Shown: positions 33,111 to 45,220 of the stretch, piece by piece
How the letters are laid out: every line of letters begins with the position of its first letter
Position numbering within the stretch: position 1 is the stretch's first letter
Source of the DNA: Dama dama
Taxonomy: Eukaryota; Chordata; Mammalia; Artiodactyla; Cervidae
DNA length: 64,000 nt
Reading direction: 5' to 3'
NCBI RefSeq assembly: GCF_033118175.1
Contig: NC_083714.1
Location: 12,524,001-12,588,000 of the forward strand
The notes under the pieces: model-generated
Told to the model about the DNA's origin: nothing
The model's input: the letters and a program-made list of their open reading frames with translations, nothing else
The model's database searches: none
Program-made: the position numbers and the translations under genes

Positions 33111-34210
33111 ATTGGGGGAAAGCATTCAGTCTGTTACCATTGTGATGGTAGTTCAGTATTTCTCAATGTGTGGGGAAACTTTGCCCACAGAGAACAGTTG
33201 GCAACATCTAGACATATTCTTGATCATCATGATTGGGGGCTGTTATTGGCATCTAGTAGACAGAGGCAAGAGATGATGCTAAGCATCCTACAATGCACCT
33301 ACCACCCACCTACTCTGTGAAACAAAGAATCATCCAGGCCAAAATATCGATAATGCTATTGCTGAGAATCTCTGTGTTAGCTCTAAGTTTTGAGGATGTC
33401 CTTTATTGAGTTAAAGAAGTTACCTTTTCCCCAACTTCGGTGTATTTTCATCAGAATTGGCTATTGAATTTTTGTTTAGTTTTTTCTGCTTCTGGAGAGA
33501 TGATTGTATAGTATGTTCTCCCTCTTTCTATTAATGTAGTGAATTACCAACAGATTGCTCTAGCAAAATGCTGTAGACTGGGTGAGAAATTTATTTTTCA
33601 CAGTTTTGGAGGCTGGAAAGTCAAACAATCAAAGTGCTGGCAGAGTTGATATCTGGTGAAAGTCCCCTTCCTGGTTCATAAACAGCTGGAACAAAACTTG
33701 GATCTAGGAATACACTTGATTTATTTGGGATTTCTGAGACTACACTGGCTAACAGAGCTTCATATTGGGAGACGTGGAAAGGAATATTTATCCTTCTGTT
33801 GATTATCACATTAGAATTGGGCTAGAAAGTATTAGGATATTTTTAGAAATGAGATAATGCTATTAATATTACTTGGTATTAACCATTTAATTTTCCATAT
33901 GTGCTAGTTTCTAAGGGCTGCTCTAACAAAATGCTGCAAACTGAGTGGCTTAAAATAACAGAAAATTATTGTCTCATACAGTTTTGGAGAACAGAAATGT
34001 TAAAATAAAGTATGGAATGCCTGGCCATTCTTTTTCTGAAGGCGCTAGAATAGAATCTTCCCTTTCCTCTTCCTAGATTTTGGTGATTCCTAGTTTCCCT
34101 TGGCTTATAGATGAATCATTCCAGTCTCTACCTCTGTCACCACATGGTGTTCTTTCTTTGTGTGTCTCTGTGTGCAACTTTGTCTCTTCTCATAAAAGAC
34201 ATCAGTCTTT
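33111..34210. other. Two or three ancient repeats, unnamed
   Basis: 33140-33370 resembles an ancient DNA-transposon-type repeat in antisense ('ttggcaacatctagacatat' and 'aagcatcctacaatgcacct'). 33560-33680 and 33905-34210 share a motif set ('gcaaaatgctg', 'cagttttggag', 'gtctctgtgtgcaactttgt') of another very old mammalian repeat; its end continues at 34411-34530 beyond a Bov-tA. I cannot name either family from sequence alone. Confidence 0.45.
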
Positions 34211-34217
34211 GGATTAG

Positions 34218-34404
34218 TGAAAGTGAAACTCACTCAGTTGTGCCCAACTCTTTGTGATCACACGGACTATAGAGTCCATGGAATTCTCCAGGCCAGAATA
34301 TTGGAGTGAGTAGCCTATCCCTTCTCCAGAGGATCTTCCCAACCCAGAGATTGAACCCAGGTCTCCTACATTCCAGGTGGATTCTTTACCAGCTGTGCCA
34401 CAAG
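34218..34404 (-). mobile_element. Bov-tA SINE with 7-bp TSD
   Basis: 'actcactcagttgtgcccaa' to 'gctgtgccacaag'. The direct repeat ggattag lies at 34211-34217 and 34405-34411. Removing it joins 'agtctttggattagggccca', restoring the old repeat it interrupted. Confidence 0.94.
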
Positions 34405-34626
34405 GGATTAGGGCCCACCCAAATTCAGTATGACCTCCTTTTAGTTTGATTACATCTGTAAAGAATTTAACTTCCAAATAAGGTCACATTCTAAGGTCTT
34501 GGGTGAGCAGGAATTTTGCAAGGACAATATTCAAACTAGTGCACCTTATATAAATATGTTTCTTTTTTGTGCTTTCAAAGGACGCCTTGGAAAATATTTT
34601 CGTTTCAATATATTTTGATCTATATG

Positions 34627-34856
34627 TGTGCATGCATACATGCTAAGTCACTTCACTTGTGTCTGCTTCTTTGCGATCCCATGGACTGTAGCCCACCAGG
34701 CTCCTCTGTCCTTGGGATTCTCCAGGCAAGGAAGCTGGAGTGGGTTACCATGTCCTCCTCCAGAGAATCATCCCAACCCAGGGATTGAACCTGTGTCTCT
34801 TACATCTTCTGCATTAACAGGCAGGTTCTTTACCACTAGTGTAACCTGGGAAGCCC
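34627..34856 (-). mobile_element. Bov-tA SINE with 12-bp TSD
   Basis: 'catgctaagtcacttcactt' to 'gtgtaacctgggaagccc'. Flanks ttgatctatatg (34615-34626) and ttggtctatatg (34857-34868) differ by one base. Confidence 0.94.
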
Positions 34857-34868
34857 TTGGTCTATATG

Positions 34869-35690
34869 CCAAATCTAAATATTCTTATATACAAATGTTC
34901 AGATAGATTAAGGTTAAAATAGGTGTTCCCAAAGTTTTCTAAGCAAGAAAAATGTGAAAGGACATGATATCAATGTTATTTTCTTCTGACTTAAACTTAG
35001 CAAAATAATAGCAAATAATGATTATGTGAGAGAGTGTTTCAGGGAGGAAGTTAGTGAGACAGTTGTCAAGCTTTCGCATTGCAATATATGTGTCAGGCTG
35101 AGTAGTGCGTAATCTCCTCACACTCAAAGATCTCACAGTTCTGTTGAGAAAGAAATTATAGTATGATGAGTACAATACTAGAATTATACATAAAGCATAT
35201 AACTATAGTGAGTTCTAAAAAAAACCTCTCTGTGTGCGTGTCTTATGTCTGTGTGTGATAATAGAGGGAGGAAGAGGGAGAGAGAGAGTAAAGAGGGTTA
35301 ACTGATCTGAAAGGAAAATTAAGTAAGCCAAACAGCATTGTATATTTCACTTACACTAATTCAAAAGTAATGACCCATACAGTGTTGTATTTATCAAAAT
35401 GTTGATTTATTTATTCCAAAATGTTGATTCTCTGACCAAGTATTTTCTTTTGGATCTGGAGGATCTGCTAAAAGTGAAGCTGTCACATAGCATATCAGGA
35501 AACATCAGTGGGGAAAACTTAAACTATAATAACATGAAACAAACATCAGCCTGATTACTGGTTCTGTGACTGAAATAAATTGGTATCTAGAGTTCTTACT
35601 CTGCCCCCAAGGTGTTTTTTAAACAGGAGGAATTATCTGTAATAAAATTACTATCTTGAAAATGAGCTGTGCTACCTTGGATTATTTTTC
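34869..35690. other. Intron, nothing recognised
   Basis: Includes a GT/GA-rich low-complexity stretch at about 35226-35300 ('gagggagagagagagtaaag'). Otherwise no family recognised. Confidence 0.45.
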
Positions 35691-36320
35691 TTTCTTTTGT
35701 TCCCTCCTTACGTTTATTTTTGATTAGGTAATACATTCAGGTGGTTCAAATTTTAATAGTTATAAAAGAGTATACAATTAAAGGGCACTCTTCATGCCCG
35801 GCTACATAGTTCTTCTTCCCAGAGCCTCCTGTGTTAACATTTCTTATTTTGACTTCTAGAGCTATTTCATGCATAAAAAGACTCACAAACGTAGACACAC
35901 TTTTTTCCCTTATTTTTACACACTTTTATGTTCTTTGCTTTAGATAATTTCATATTAGTATACGAAGAGCTATGGGTGTATAGTATTGTTTGATGGTATG
36001 AATGCCATTATTTATTTAACCGGTCCCCTATTGAGGAATATGTAGATTGTTTTCTGACTTTTGCTATTGCATTTCTACAATGAATAACTCTGTAACAGGT
36101 CATTTCAGATATGTCCTATCTGTAGGATAAATTTCTAGAAATGGAACTGCTGGGTTGGATAGTATGTACCTTTGTCATTTTGATGGATATAGCCAAATCA
36201 TCCTCCACAGAGGTTGTACCAGTTTACACTTATACCAGCAATAGATATAAACATATAAACGTGCTTGTTTCCCCAGCCCTCACCTTATCTTTTCATATAT
36301 TTAAGACCCTTTGATATTTA
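35691..36320 (-). mobile_element. Old antisense L1 3' region
   Basis: 'gtggttcaaattttaatagt' and 'gtatagtattgtttgatggt', then 'ggaactgctgggttggatag', are antisense old L1. Confidence 0.72.
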
Positions 36321-36324
36321 TAAA

Positions 36325-36460
36325 AGGGAGGTGGGAGGGGGGATCGGAATGGGGAACACATGTAAATCCATGGCTGATTCGTGTCAATGTAAGGCAGAAA
36401 CTACTACAATATTGTAAAGCAATTAGCCTCCAACTAATAAAAATAAATGAAAAAAAATTT
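36325..36460 (+). mobile_element. Ruminant L1 3' tail, sense
   Basis: 'gggaggtgggaggggggatc', 'acatgtaaatccatggctga' and 'gtaaagcaattagcctccaa', then an A-rich end. No convincing TSD. Confidence 0.88.
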
Positions 36461-37080
36461 TCCTTTTTATGATGATCAGAATGCTACTGGGTTGATTGGC
36501 ACAGCATCTTTTCTCCTTATCCTATGGGCATGTTCTTTTGCACAAAAGAACAAAGGTGATTCCAAAGAGCATGTTTAGGTCAAATAAACTCTAAGCCAGG
36601 AACATTTTATGGGTTTAAAAAATTGACTAGCTTTTTATAACTCATTATACAGCCAACATTATCATGGTTGACAAACAACTGAATCAACATCCCCTAGTAA
36701 TTAAATAATGTAAATTACTTGTAAGGAACTTAACTCATTATTTTGTTACTTCTTAATATAGATTGTACTTTATGAAATATTTTTATATCCTAAGATAAAT
36801 AAAATTATTCTTTACTTAGAAACTTACCAGTGTGTTAGAATTTACACAGAATTATTTAAAAGTATGATATGTTTTCATTTGAAGTATGTGTATACACTTT
36901 TCTTTCTTGATACCTAAGCCACATTACAGGAAGGTTAGAAGTTCAGTGTATATTTAAATGTGTTAGCTGATTCATAAATGGCTCTGGACTATTTTGTATC
37001 ATACAACAGAATTGTTCTCAGCTTTGTGGCATACTAGATCACTTCTGTTATAACATTTATCAATGTCTGACATGTATCAT
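36461..37080. other. Intron, nothing recognised
   Basis: AT-rich, no recognised family. Confidence 0.4.
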
Positions 37081-37206
37081 CATTAGTTATTTATGTGTCT
37101 GCCTTTCTCACTAGATCATGAACTTCTAGATAATATAATTTGTATTCCCCTTTAGCACTAGCCTAAGAGCTCTGCATATATCCCATACTCACAACATATT
37201 TGTTGA
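37081..37206 (+). mobile_element. L2 LINE 3' end
   Basis: 'tgtctgcctttctcactaga' then tcatgaactt, and the ending 'caacatatttgttgaattga', match the L2 tail. Confidence 0.8.
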
Positions 37207-37650
37207 ATTGAATTGAATCACATTTACATTGGGGTTCTGAGGTTGCATTTTTCAAAACATTTTCCCACATATTGTTTGATTTTTTTTCTTGTAAAATCTC
37301 ATTCTAATGCTGCTTGGGTTTGTTTTCTGCTAATATTATTGACTTTGTGTTAAAAAGAATTACTTAGAATGTTTCTCTTATTATAGCATTGAAGAGGTAG
37401 ATTTTTTTGTATATATTTCTTTGCTCTTCAGTTTTTTCCATCAAAGTACTACTTTAATTCTACACACAGTCAATTCTAAGTATTAATTAGGCAATAGGTA
37501 GACTGGACACTTTGGTAAGGCATATTAGTTGTTTCATTTCACTAAAACTCCCAATTTATATATGCAATTTGAAATGTGCAGTTACAGTTCTGGTCGTGGC
37601 TAATATAAATAATTTAGAAGGTTCTATAGCAGCATGAACAGCTTTTCAAA
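37207..37650. other. Intron, nothing recognised
   Basis: AT-rich, no recognised family. Confidence 0.4.
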
Positions 37651-38222
37651 TTGCTGCTTTTTTAATTTAAATTTTTATTGAAATAATTATGGATTCACAT
37701 GCAATTCTAAAATAATACTGAGCGATCTCTTATACCCTTTGCCTTTATCCCCCAATTGTAACATCTTGAAAATGTTTTGCATTATATCACAACTAGATAT
37801 TAATATTAACACAATCCACCAGTCTATTCAAATTTCACTAGATTTGCTTGTGTTCATTTGTTTCTGTTTTAATTCTATACAGTTTCATCAGATACGTAAG
37901 TTTATGTATCCACCACCACAGTTGAAATATCAAACAGCTTCAACACCATAAAAATATCTGTATTGCCCTTTTATAATTACATACACCTTCCAGTCCCATC
38001 CCCACTATCCTAACCCATGGCAACCAGTAATCTGTTTTCCATTTCTAAAATTTTGTCCTTTAAAAAATATTATATGTATAGAATAGTATAGTATGTGACT
38101 TTTTGTGATTAGGTTTTCTGATCAGAAAAATTCCCTGAAGATACTTCCAAGTTCTTCTGATTATCAAGTTATTTCCTTTTATTTCTGAGTAATAATCCAT
38201 TTTATGTATGTACTGTATAATT

Positions 38223-38431
38223 GGGCTTCCCTGGTGATTCAGACAGTAAAGAATCTGCCTGCCAATGCATAAGACACAGGATCAATCCCTTGGTCAGGAA
38301 GATCTCCTGAGGGAGGAAATGGCAACCCACTCCAGTATTCTTGCCTGGAAAATCCCATGGACAGAGGAACCTGGCAGGCTACATACATGGGGTCTCAAAG
38401 AGTTGGACACGACTGAGTGACTAACACACAC
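38223..38431 (+). mobile_element. Bov-tA SINE with 11-bp TSD
   Basis: 'gggcttccctggtgattcag' to the tail 'gactgagtgactaacacaca'. actgtataatt is repeated exactly at 38212-38222 and 38432-38442. Confidence 0.97.
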
Positions 38432-38792
38432 ACTGTATAATTATTGAAGGAAATCTGAGCTGATTCCAGATTTGAACTATTATAAATGAATTTACTATGA
38501 ATATCACTGTATGAGTTTTTGTGTACACATAAACTTTCATTTCTTTGGGATAAATGACCAGGTGTATAATTATTGGGGCATATGGTAGTGCACGTTTCCT
38601 TTTATAAGATAGTATAAGATAATGTCTGTTTTACAGAGAAGCATTTTCATCCCAATAGATGAGAGATCTAGTTTCTCCTCACCCTTACCAACATATATCA
38701 TTATCATTATTTTTTATTTTAGCTATTCTTAGTAGGTTGGTAGTGATATCTCAGTGTGGTTTCTGTTTGTAGTTCCCTTATGGCTAATTATA

Positions 38793-39009
38793 CCAGGGCT
38801 TCCCTGGTAGCTCAGATGGTAAAGCATCTGCCTACAATACGGGAGACCCAGGTTCGATCCCTGGGTCGGGAAGATGCCCTGGAGAAGGAAATGGCAACCC
38901 ACTCAAATATTCTTGCCTGGAAAATCCCATGGACTGAAGATCCTGGTAGGCTACAGTCCATGGAGTCGCAAAGAATCAGACATGACTGAGCGACTTCACT
39001 TTCACTTTC
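38793..39009 (+). mobile_element. Bov-tA SINE with 14-bp TSD, B box intact
   Basis: 'gggcttccctggtagctcag', with the B box GGTTCGATCC at 38851-38860 and the tail 'gacttcactttcactttc'. tatggctaattata is repeated exactly at 38779-38792 and 39010-39023. It has few changes from consensus, so it is among the youngest SINEs here. Confidence 0.97.
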
Positions 39010-40039
39010 TATGGCTAATTATATTGATCTTCTTTTGATGGGCTTGTTTTCTATCTTGGTATCCTCTTCAGTGAAATGGCTTTTGCCCATTTTCTAATTG
39101 GACTATTTGTTCTTTTTTCTATTGAGTTCTATGAATTCTTTATATGTTCAAGTTCTAGTCCTTTGTCACATGTGTGGTTTGCAAGTATTTTCTCCCAGTC
39201 TGTAACTTGTCTTTTTGTCATCTAAACAGATTCTTTTGTAGTACAAATGATTGAAACTTTGATGAAGTCCAATTTATCAGTATTTCCTTTTATGAATTGT
39301 GCTTTTGGGTGTCAGTCTAAGAAACCTTCACCTAGCCTTAGATACTGAAGATTTTCTTATAAGTTTTATAGTTTAACATTTTGCATTTAAGTCCATGATC
39401 CATTTGTTGGAAAGGCTATCCTTTCTCCATTGAAGTGCTTTTTTAAACTTTTGTAAAAAAGAAAAAAAATCAGTTGGGTTTAGTGTGTGGATCTATTTCT
39501 GGGTTGTCTATTGTGTTCTATTGATCTGTGTGTCTGTTCTACCAGTAACACCTATCTTGGTTATAGTAAGCCCTATTGGAAAGAATGATTCTTCTCACTA
39601 TTTTTTCTCAAGATAGTTTTAGATATTCTAGGATCTGTGCCTTTCCATATGAATTTTAGAATTAGTTTATCTATGTCTATAAACCCTTGCTGGAATTTTG
39701 ATAGAAACTGAATTAAACCTACAGAAAAATATAGGAGAATTGACATCATTACTGTGCTGAGTCTTCTAGTTCATGAGCATGGTATGTAACTCCATTATTT
39801 AGATTTTTCTACCCAGAGTAGTCCTTATGGTGTTTTCCTTGTTTTGTTGTCAAATCAGAGTGCATACATTAATCTGGTTTTCAACTTCTATAGGCTTTCT
39901 GAGAATGATTAAGCTCATTTATTAATACTCATTCAATATTAATTAATTAACAATGCAGGTATATTTATCTTACTCCATTGCAACTGATAAATAATATTTT
40001 GCATTTGCAGTATTAGTTTAATTTTAAAGATCATAACCC

Positions 40040-40215
40040 TGTAAATGGTGGTGCAGTGTTGAAGAATCTGCCTGCTGATACAGGAGATGTGGGTTCAATC
40101 CCTGGGTCTAGAAGATCCTCTGGAGGAGGACTGCCAACCCACTCCAGTATTCTTGCCTAGAAAATCCCATGGACAGAGGAGCCTGGCAGGGTCGACTGAG
40201 TATGCACTAGTCACT
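40040..40215 (+). mobile_element. Bov-tA SINE, internally shortened
   Basis: 'gaagaatctgcctgctgata' to 'gaggagcctggcagg', then a jump to 'gtcgactgagtatgcactag'; the 'ctacagtccatggggtcgca' segment is deleted. Confidence 0.9.
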
Positions 40216-41028
40216 ACTCAACCATGTAAACAGGTGAGGAACTGTACTACAGAAATAACATTAGTATTAGACTAGGGAAACTTTGTAATAATATTTACTG
40301 TAAAAATTTTTATCTCTCTCGTAGTACATAAATATGATAGGCTGAGGGAGGGGTTACTGACTACATGAATAAGGACTTATTGGAGGGAGGTCTAATCTTT
40401 GAAAAATATCTTTTTGGTAATTTTTTAGCCCAGTATAAAAAAAAATTGAGGGTATGGAGAAGGTAAAGTCAGGAGGTAGGAGTAAGTGATTATTTAGGTG
40501 ACGGCAGATAAATAAGCTTGTCCTGTACTAGAGAGATCACATCATGGAGTAATAAGAACATATTGGATAAGATTGTAACTCTTTATTGAAACAGGAAAAT
40601 CTGAGGCGTTATCTATTCAATTATGGAGTCACTCCTGGTTTCCCCACTTTTAGATGAGACCTGTTAATATATGGATGTTAAAAAAATAAGATTCCTGAAT
40701 TCATACTATACTATACTATACAATTTATACTATAATATGATTTATGGCATAACATTAATTGCATCTATAGATTTTTTAGCAGGTAAAACACATGATAAAC
40801 TCATTAAGTGGGCGTATTTACAGTTGTTAGTGGCCAGTACAGTAAAGAATACCAACTTTGTACATCAATTTTTAAGTAAGGAGAGTGTTTTTCTGGTTTT
40901 ACTATTTTTCAAGCTTTCAGATTCTATACATTTGAGGTTATTGATCTTATTGTCAGATTAATTATGACTTAAAATAAGTGTTTTTTGAGCCATTTGTACA
41001 TAGCATTTTAAATATCTTTGCTGAATTG
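40216..41028. other. Intron with small (TATAC)n
   Basis: A short pentanucleotide repeat of (CTATA) lies at about 40703-40722. The rest is unrecognised. Confidence 0.45.
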
Positions 41029-42002
41029 GTGGTGGTTGTTCAGTGGCTAATTTGTGTCCAACTCTTTACGACTCCATAGACTGAAGCACACCAAGCTTCC
41101 CTGTCCTTCACTATCTCCCAGAGTTTTCTCAAACTTAATCTATTGGGTTGATGATACCATCCAGCCATCTCATCCTCTGTTGCCCACTTCTCCTCTTGCT
41201 CTCAATCTTGCCCAGCATCAGGGTCTTTTCCAGTGAGTCCACTTTTCACATCAGGTGGCTAGAGTACTGGAGATTCAGCTTCAGCATCAGTCCTCCCAAT
41301 AAATATTCAGTGTTGATCTCCTTTAGGATTCACTGGTTTAATCTCCTTGCTGTCCAAGGGACTCTCAAGAGTCTTCTCTAGCACCACAGTTCGAAAGCAT
41401 CAATTCTTTGGTGCCCAGCCTTTTTTATGGTCCAACTCTCACATCCGTACATGACTACTGGAAAAACCATAGCTTTGACTATACAGAACTTTGTTGGCAG
41501 TGATGACTCTGCTTTTTAATACACTGTCTAGATTTGTCATGGCTTTTCTTCAAAGGAGCAAGTGTCTTTTATTTTTTTTTTTAATTTCTTTACTACGTCT
41601 AATGATGTTTATTTTTTTCCATTTATTTTTTTTTAGTTGGAGGCTAATTACTTTACAATATTGTAGTGGTTTTTGCCATACATTGACATGAATCAGCCAT
41701 GGATTTACATGTGTTCCCCATCCTGAACCCCCCTCCCGCCTCCATCCCCATCCCATCCCTCTGGGTCATCCCAGTGTACCAGCCCTGAGCACTTGTCTCA
41801 TGCATCCAACCTCGGCTGGTGATCTGTTTCACCCTTGATAGTATACTTGTTTCAATGCTGTTCTCTCAGAACATCCCACCCTCGCCTTCTCCCACAGAGT
41901 CCAAAAGTCTGTTCTGTACATCTGTGTCTCTTTTTCTGTTTTGCATATAGGGTTATCATTGCCATCTTTTTAAATTCCATATATATGTGTTAGTATACTG
42001 TA

Positions 42003-42590
42003 TCAGTCTTTATCTTTCTGGCTTACTTCACTCTGTATAATGGGCTCCAGTTTCATCCATCTCATTAGAACTGATTCAAATGAATTCTTTTTAATGGCTG
42101 AGTAATATTCCATGGTGTATATGTACCACAGCTTCCTTATCCATTCGTCTGCTGATGGGCATCTAGGTTGCTTCCATGTCCTGGCTATTATAAACAGTGC
42201 TGCGATGAACATTGGGGTACACATGTCTCTTTCAGATCTGGTTTCTTCGGTGTGTATGCCCAGGAGTGGGATTGCTGGGTCATATGGCAGTTCTATCTCC
42301 AGTTTTTTAAGGAATCTCCACACTGTTCTCCATAATGGCTGTACTAGTTTGCATTCCCACCAACAGTGTAAGAGGGTTCCCTTTTCTCCACATCCTCTCC
42401 AGCATTTGCTGCTTGTAGACTTTTGGATAGCAGCCATACTGACTGGCGTGTAATGGTATCTCATTGAGGTTTTGATTTGCATTTCTCTGATAATGAGTGA
42501 TGTTGAGCATCTTTTCATGTGTTTGTTAGCCATCTGTATGTCTTCTTTGGAGAAATGTCTGTTTAGATCTTTGGCCCATTTTTTTTCCAT
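42003..42590 (-). pseudogene. L1 ORF2 C-terminal fragment
   Basis: A 195-codon open stretch on the minus strand, the longest L1-derived peptide in the window. It shows the C-terminal cysteine motif (CWRGCGEKGTLLHCWWEC) followed by LVQPLWRTVWRFLKKLEIEL and YYSAIKKN near the end, as in the ORF2 C-terminus. The endonuclease and RT domains are missing by 5' truncation. The upstream frame is broken by the 60-bp insertion at 42583, so the apparent start (MEKKWAKDL) is not a true start. Confidence 0.92.
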
Positions 42591-42642
42591 TTATTTTTAT
42601 TAGTTGGAGGCTAATTACTTTACAATATTGTAGTGGTTTTTG
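42583..42642 (-). mobile_element. 60-bp L1 tail inserted in L1
   Basis: 'tagttggaggctaattactt' and 'tacaatattgtagtggtttt' repeat the sequence at 41634-41675 of the surrounding L1 but lie inside its ORF2. ccatttt stands on both sides (42576-42582 and 42643-42649), and the L1 reading continues directly on either side. Confidence 0.85.
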
Positions 42643-43445
42643 CCATTTTGATTGGGTCATTTATTTTTTTGGAATTGAGCTGCAGGAGCTGCTTTTATAA
42701 TTTTGAGATTAATCCTTTGTCTGTTTCTTCATTTGCTATTATTTTCTCCCATTCTGAAGGCTGTCTTTTCACCTTGCTTATAGTTTCCTTTGTTGTGCAA
42801 GAGCTTTTAAGCTTAATTAGGTCCCATTTGTTTGTTTTTGCTTTTATTTCCAATATTCTTGGAGGTGGGTCATAGAAGATCTTGCTGTGATTTATGTCGG
42901 AGAGTGTTTTGCCTATGCTCTCTTCTAGGAGTTTTATAGTTTCTTCTTACATTTAGATCTTTAATCCATTTTGAGTTTATTTTTGTGTATGGTGTTAGAA
43001 AGTGTTCTAGTTTCATTCTTTTACAAGTGGTTGACCAGTTTTCCCAGCACCACTGGTTAAAGAGGTTGTCTTTTTTCCATTGTATATTCTGGAGCAAGTG
43101 TCTTTTAATTTCATGACTGCAGTCACTGTCTGCAGTGATTTTGGAGCCCAAGAAAATAAAATCTGTCACTGTTTCCACTTTTTCTCCATCTATTTGCCAT
43201 TAAGTGATGGGACGAGGTGCCATGGTCTTAGTTTTTTGAACACTGAGTTTTAAGCCAGCTTTTTCACTCTCCTCTTTCACTCTCATCAAGAGACTCTTTA
43301 GTTCTTCTTCACTTTCTGCCATTAGAGCGGTATCATCTGCATATCTGAGATTGTTGATCTTTCTCTCAGCAGCCTTGATTCCAGCTTGTGATTCATCCAG
43401 CCTGGCATTTTGCATGATGTACTCTGCATATGAGTTCAATAAGCA

Positions 43446-44390
43446 GGCATATGTCAAAAGGGAAGGCATATATAACCTTTGATATGAGAAATCTGGCATA
43501 AATGGCTGATGATGTTAAAAATATGAGTCACATTGTATTTCCTTTTTCATTCATAAAAGATTAAGGAGTGTGTAGAAGCCTGTGTAAAGCTTATATTAAA
43601 ATAGATAACCCTGAAAAGCAAAACAGGTATGCTTCCTGTCATGTTAAACAGTTGAATCACACTTTAAAATGTAGTTTAAATTGAATGGCATGCTGATAGG
43701 AATATTGGAAATGATTATATATTTCAAAACATTGATTCTTTTGGGTATTTAATTTGTTAGATCACAACCATATGTTATAAAGTTTTAAAAATTCCTTTTG
43801 AGTACTTTCCATTGTTAAACCTCCTATTCTTATTGGATTTCTGTTCTATTGAATTCTTTTTGAGACATTAGTGATTTTTCACTGTTCACTTTCTTTATTA
43901 TTCTCAGTAAGCACATTTTTGGAAAATTTCCCTTAAGTCACTTAAGTAGGGAAAATTAAATCTGATTTTTAGGGAATAATATCTACAGATGTTTCTGTGA
44001 AAATCTGAATTTTCATGAAATAGAATTGCATATAACATGGTATCTTATGCAGTTGCCTTTTATCAAAACCCAATCTGTTCAAATATTTATAATTTATTTA
44101 AATAAAATTAATTAGTGCAGTAGATTTGCTTGAGTCTTGATTAGAGAAGTACTGTGTCTATTTTAATAAAGAATAAGGATGGTTTGGGTTCTGAGAGATA
44201 AATATCCACCCTACCCACAATATGGGTGGAGTAGTTATTGTAGAATGGAACTATAGTTCATTCTAGAGGTGAGACAGTGAAAAGAGAATAACTTGTTTAT
44301 AAACTCCAAGTTTCTGTATTACCTATACATGTTTATTTTGCTCTTTTTTCTCTTCATTATACTTTTTGCTTCCTCTTTTCATCTTATTTT
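43446..44390. other. Intron, nothing recognised
   Basis: AT-rich, no recognised family. Confidence 0.4.
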
Positions 44391-44980
44391 TATTTAAAAA
44401 ATTTTTATCGATGTATAGTTGATTTGTGATGTTATGTTTCTGCTGCACAGCAAAGTGAATCAGTTATACATATACATACATCCACTCTTTTTTATATTTC
44501 TTTCCCATATAGGGTGTTACAGAGTACTGAGAAGAGTTTCCTGTGCTATATATTAGGTCCTTATTAGTTATCTGTTTTATACATAGTAGTGTGCATATGT
44601 CAATCCTAACCTCCCAATTTATCCTCCCCTGCCCAGCTACTTCCCCTACCCCCAATAATCATAATTTTGTTTTCTACATCTGTGACTGTATTTCTGTTTT
44701 GTAAATAAGTTCATTTGTACCAGTTCTTTCAGATTCCACATATAAGCAAAATCATATGATATGTGTCTTTCTCTCCCTGACTTACTTCACTTAGTATGAC
44801 AATTTCTAGGTTCATCCCTGTAGCTTCAAATAGCATTATTTCGTTCTTTTTTTATGGGTGCATAATATCCTGTCCACATCTTTATCCATCCCTTTGTCAG
44901 TGGACATTTACATTGCTTCTGTGTCTTGGCTGTTGTAAATAGTGCTGCAGTGGACACTAAGGTGCATGAATATTGACTTG
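44391..44980 (-). mobile_element. Artiodactyl L1, antisense 3' end
   Basis: 'cgatgtatagttgatttgtg', 'ctgctgcacagcaaagtgaa' and 'ctgtgctatatattaggtcc' are the typical artiodactyl L1 3' untranslated region, then the ORF2 C-terminus. The minus-strand peptide 44826-45008 is a short ORF2 remnant. Confidence 0.88.
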
Positions 44981-45220
44981 CACATGGCCAACATGCCTTT
45001 GTAGCCATTCTGTATTGTGGCTTCCTGGCTTCCTTCTCATTGCTACCTAGGTTAGTTTCTTGCTGTTTCCTGGTTCAAATTCATGGGAGGAAATTGACTC
45101 AATCTGATTGGTCCAATTTATCTTTTCATGCTTATCTCATCATAGACCACTGGCCAATCTATAGATTGGTTGTTTTTTGAGTTATCTTACTTCTTCCTGG
45201 TCTATAATTGCATATGGTCA

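Larger units (their letters stand above)
37651..39880 (-). mobile_element. Old antisense L1, interrupted by two Bov-tA
   Basis: Starts near 'tttattgaaataattatgga' and continues through ORF2-type sequence ('ggcttttgcccattttctaa', 'tgtctgttctaccagtaaca') to about 39880. The two SINEs at 38223-38431 and 38793-39009 are younger. Confidence 0.78.
41572..43090 (-). mobile_element. 5'-truncated L1 nested in BovB, 17-bp TSD
   Basis: 1519 bp of bovine-type L1: 3' tail with 'agttggaggctaattacttt' (41635), 'acatgtgttccccatcctga', then ORF2 C-terminal coding on the minus strand, ending in mid-ORF2 near 43090. The TSD is exact, 17 bp. A 60-bp copy of the L1's own 3' end interrupts it at 42583-42642. Confidence 0.95.
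41029..43445 (-). mobile_element. BovB LINE split by a nested L1
   Basis: Antisense BovB occupies 41029-41571 (3' end) and 43091-43445. The halves join cleanly at 'ggagcaagtgtctttta', which is BovB sequence and is duplicated on both sides of the L1 (41555-41571 and 43091-43107). The right half carries a minus-strand peptide (43200-43499) with an intact NNLRYADDTALM motif C, but no complete frame survives. Confidence 0.95.

Noticed and set aside
38793..39009. tRNA gene signal (A and B boxes)
   Set aside because: The tRNA-like head belongs to Bov-tA and CHR SINEs; no cloverleaf-forming tRNA with anticodon arm was found.
42003..42590. 195-codon frame as a gene
   Set aside because: It is the C-terminal end of L1 ORF2 inside a truncated nested L1.
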